Positions 63,066 to 64,000 of a stretch of 64,000 nt of DNA are shown in pieces. A program made the position numbers and the translations under genes. The stretch's first letter is position 1; every line of letters starts with the position of its first letter. Under the pieces are notes generated by a model. That model had not been told where the DNA came from. It ran no database searches and saw only the letters and a program-made list of their open reading frames with translations. This DNA comes from Lachnospiraceae bacterium (GTDB taxonomy: Bacteria; Bacillota; Clostridia; Lachnospirales; Lachnospiraceae), in NCBI GenBank assembly GCA_009911185.1, contig QXWW01000018.1:1-64000 (forward strand). Reading direction: 5' to 3'.

Positions 63066-64000
63066 CTATTCCCCCTTTTCCTGATACTCTTTTACTTTAC
63101 GGATGATATCTTTGTTATATCTGACCCATTCCTTGTCAAATCTTGTAAGGAAGGTCTGTAAGGCGTTACTGCCGTTGTCAAACAGATACGTCTGAATCAT
63201 GGCGTCTACCGCCATCTCGCTTGGATAATGGTGATCCTGGTAATCTGCCACAATTCCGTTATTGATATAATCTTTCATTCCTTCCAGTTCCGGAGCAATC
63301 TCGAACTCACCCTTCTTGCAGGGCACCGCACTTTGGTCATTCAGGTATGCCTGGACGTTTTCATCCTCTAACAGGAAACGCAGTACCTCGTACGCTTCTT
63401 CTTTATGCTCGCAGTCCTCCATCACGCTGAACATCAGGTCATTGCCGGAATTTAAGATATTTTCCTCTGCCTTGCTGCTGGCAGGAAATACAAAGGAATC
63501 AATATTCATATCCGGATTGACCGATTTAATCTGGGGAATTGCATAGTTTCCAATTACATACATGGCCGACTGCCCTCTGGCAAAGGCTGTACAGGCGTCG
63601 TTGTAACTGTAGGCAACCGGATCTTGCTGACCGTATTTCAGAAGCTCCTTATCCTTCTCTGCCACTTCTTTATACGCATCTGCAAACGTAGCGTTTCCGC
63701 TGTTTACCTGGTATGCAATGTCCGTATCGCAGAGATTTACCGCAATGGCATTCCATGGCGCGAGGCAGGTCCAGGTGTCTTTATAGCCAAAATACAGAGG
63801 CTGTATTCCCTCGGCCTGAATGGTATCGCACAGGCTTAAAAATTCCTCCCACGTAGTGGGAATACTCCAGTTATGCTCTTCAAACATATCCCGGTTGTAG
63901 AGGACGCCCGCTGCGTTTGCCATATACGGCATCGCGTACACGCCCTCCTGCGGCACATACTCCAGCTCCTTATTGGTGGCAAGGTAATTTTCCTTGATAT
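63066..64000 (-). CDS. Sugar ABC transporter substrate-binding protein, 5' end outside the window
   Basis: C-terminal 311 codons of a CUT1 family solute-binding protein, open to the right edge, so the signal peptide is not seen. VYAMPYMANAAGVLYNRDMFEEHNW and WEEFLSLCDTIQAEGIQPLYFG are typical of the family. Likely binds raffinose-family oligosaccharides or sucrose given its neighbours. The frame continues upstream of the internal ATG at 63956, so the start lies beyond the window. Confidence 0.9.
   Translation of the reverse strand, partial: IKENYLATNKELEYVPQEGVYAMPYMANAAGVLYNRDMFEEHNWSIPTTWEEFLSLCDTIQAEGIQPLYFGYKDTWTCLAPWNAIAVNLCDTDIAYQVNSGNATFADAYKEVAEKDKELLKYGQQDPVAYSYNDACTAFARGQSAMYVIGNYAIPQIKSVNPDMNIDSFVFPASSKAEENILNSGNDLMFSVMEDCEHKEEAYEVLRFLLEDENVQAYLNDQSAVPCKKGEFEIAPELEGMKDYINNGIVADYQDHHYPSEMAVDAMIQTYLFDNGSNALQTFLTRFDKEWVRYNKDIIRKVKEYQEKGE

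Overview
The window looks like chromosomal DNA of a gut-type Clostridia bacterium, most likely Lachnospiraceae. I infer this from GC content in the mid-40s with strong AGGAGG-type ribosome binding sites and TTGACA-N17-TATAAT promoters, a full folate operon with a FolB-FolK fusion, a ClpC ATPase under a GntR-type regulator, DUF6033-type signal-less proteins, CdaR next to an MsmX/UgpC-like ATPase, and a raffinose/sucrose utilisation operon. No species is claimed. No tRNA, CRISPR array or prophage was seen.

Layout. 1-340: two tandem strong promoters firing off the left edge, probably into an rRNA operon. 339-2135: a decayed insertion sequence whose transposase is broken at three or more points. 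2171-4654: a Zn/Cd/Pb P-type ATPase with a His/Cys-repeat tail behind an SmtB/ArsR-type operator. 4716-11305 (minus strand): radA, a conserved small protein, clpC, a GntR regulator and a membrane-anchored cadherin-like protein with a repetitive charged tail. 11320-16443 (minus): a ZIP zinc transporter, then an esterase / zinc-ribbon membrane protein / condensation-type acyltransferase unit behind aspartate kinase. 16721-18300 (minus): a MepA-like MATE exporter preceded by its own promoter, a structured leader and a terminator, best read as a guanidine-IV (mepA-motif) riboswitch. 18483-24734 (minus): gltD and gltB. 25185-26807 (plus): a self-regulated MarR/FUSC exporter pair. 26910-30548 (minus): a large secreted GH3 enzyme, divergent from a LytTR/GHKL two-component system at 30655-32760.

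32862-36463 (minus): GNAT acetyltransferase, MATE, CPBP protease and an orphan-family protein, apparently one operon. 36553-44733 (minus): an eight-gene operon in which folC-folE-folP-folBK runs straight into a leucine-rich-repeat protein, a VWA/metallopeptidase-like protein, a MoxR AAA+ ATPase and a HAD phosphatase. This LRR-VWA-MoxR set is the best candidate for a poorly described system. 44799-47162 (plus): an LTA-synthase-family enzyme. 47279-50498 (minus): a coiled-coil protein, an IS3 fragment, an Rrf2 regulator and a CdaR regulator. 50644-51756: a multi-sugar ABC ATPase. 51957-55806 (minus): a phosphoribosyltransferase, dUTPase, lytic transglycosylase, S1-domain protein and a DUF6033-type protein. 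56165-57103 (plus): an SGNH lipoprotein. 57263-64000 (minus): alpha-galactosidase, amylosucrase-like GH13, two ABC permeases and a truncated sugar-binding protein. That operon has no ATPase of its own, and the ATPase at 50644 is the obvious partner.
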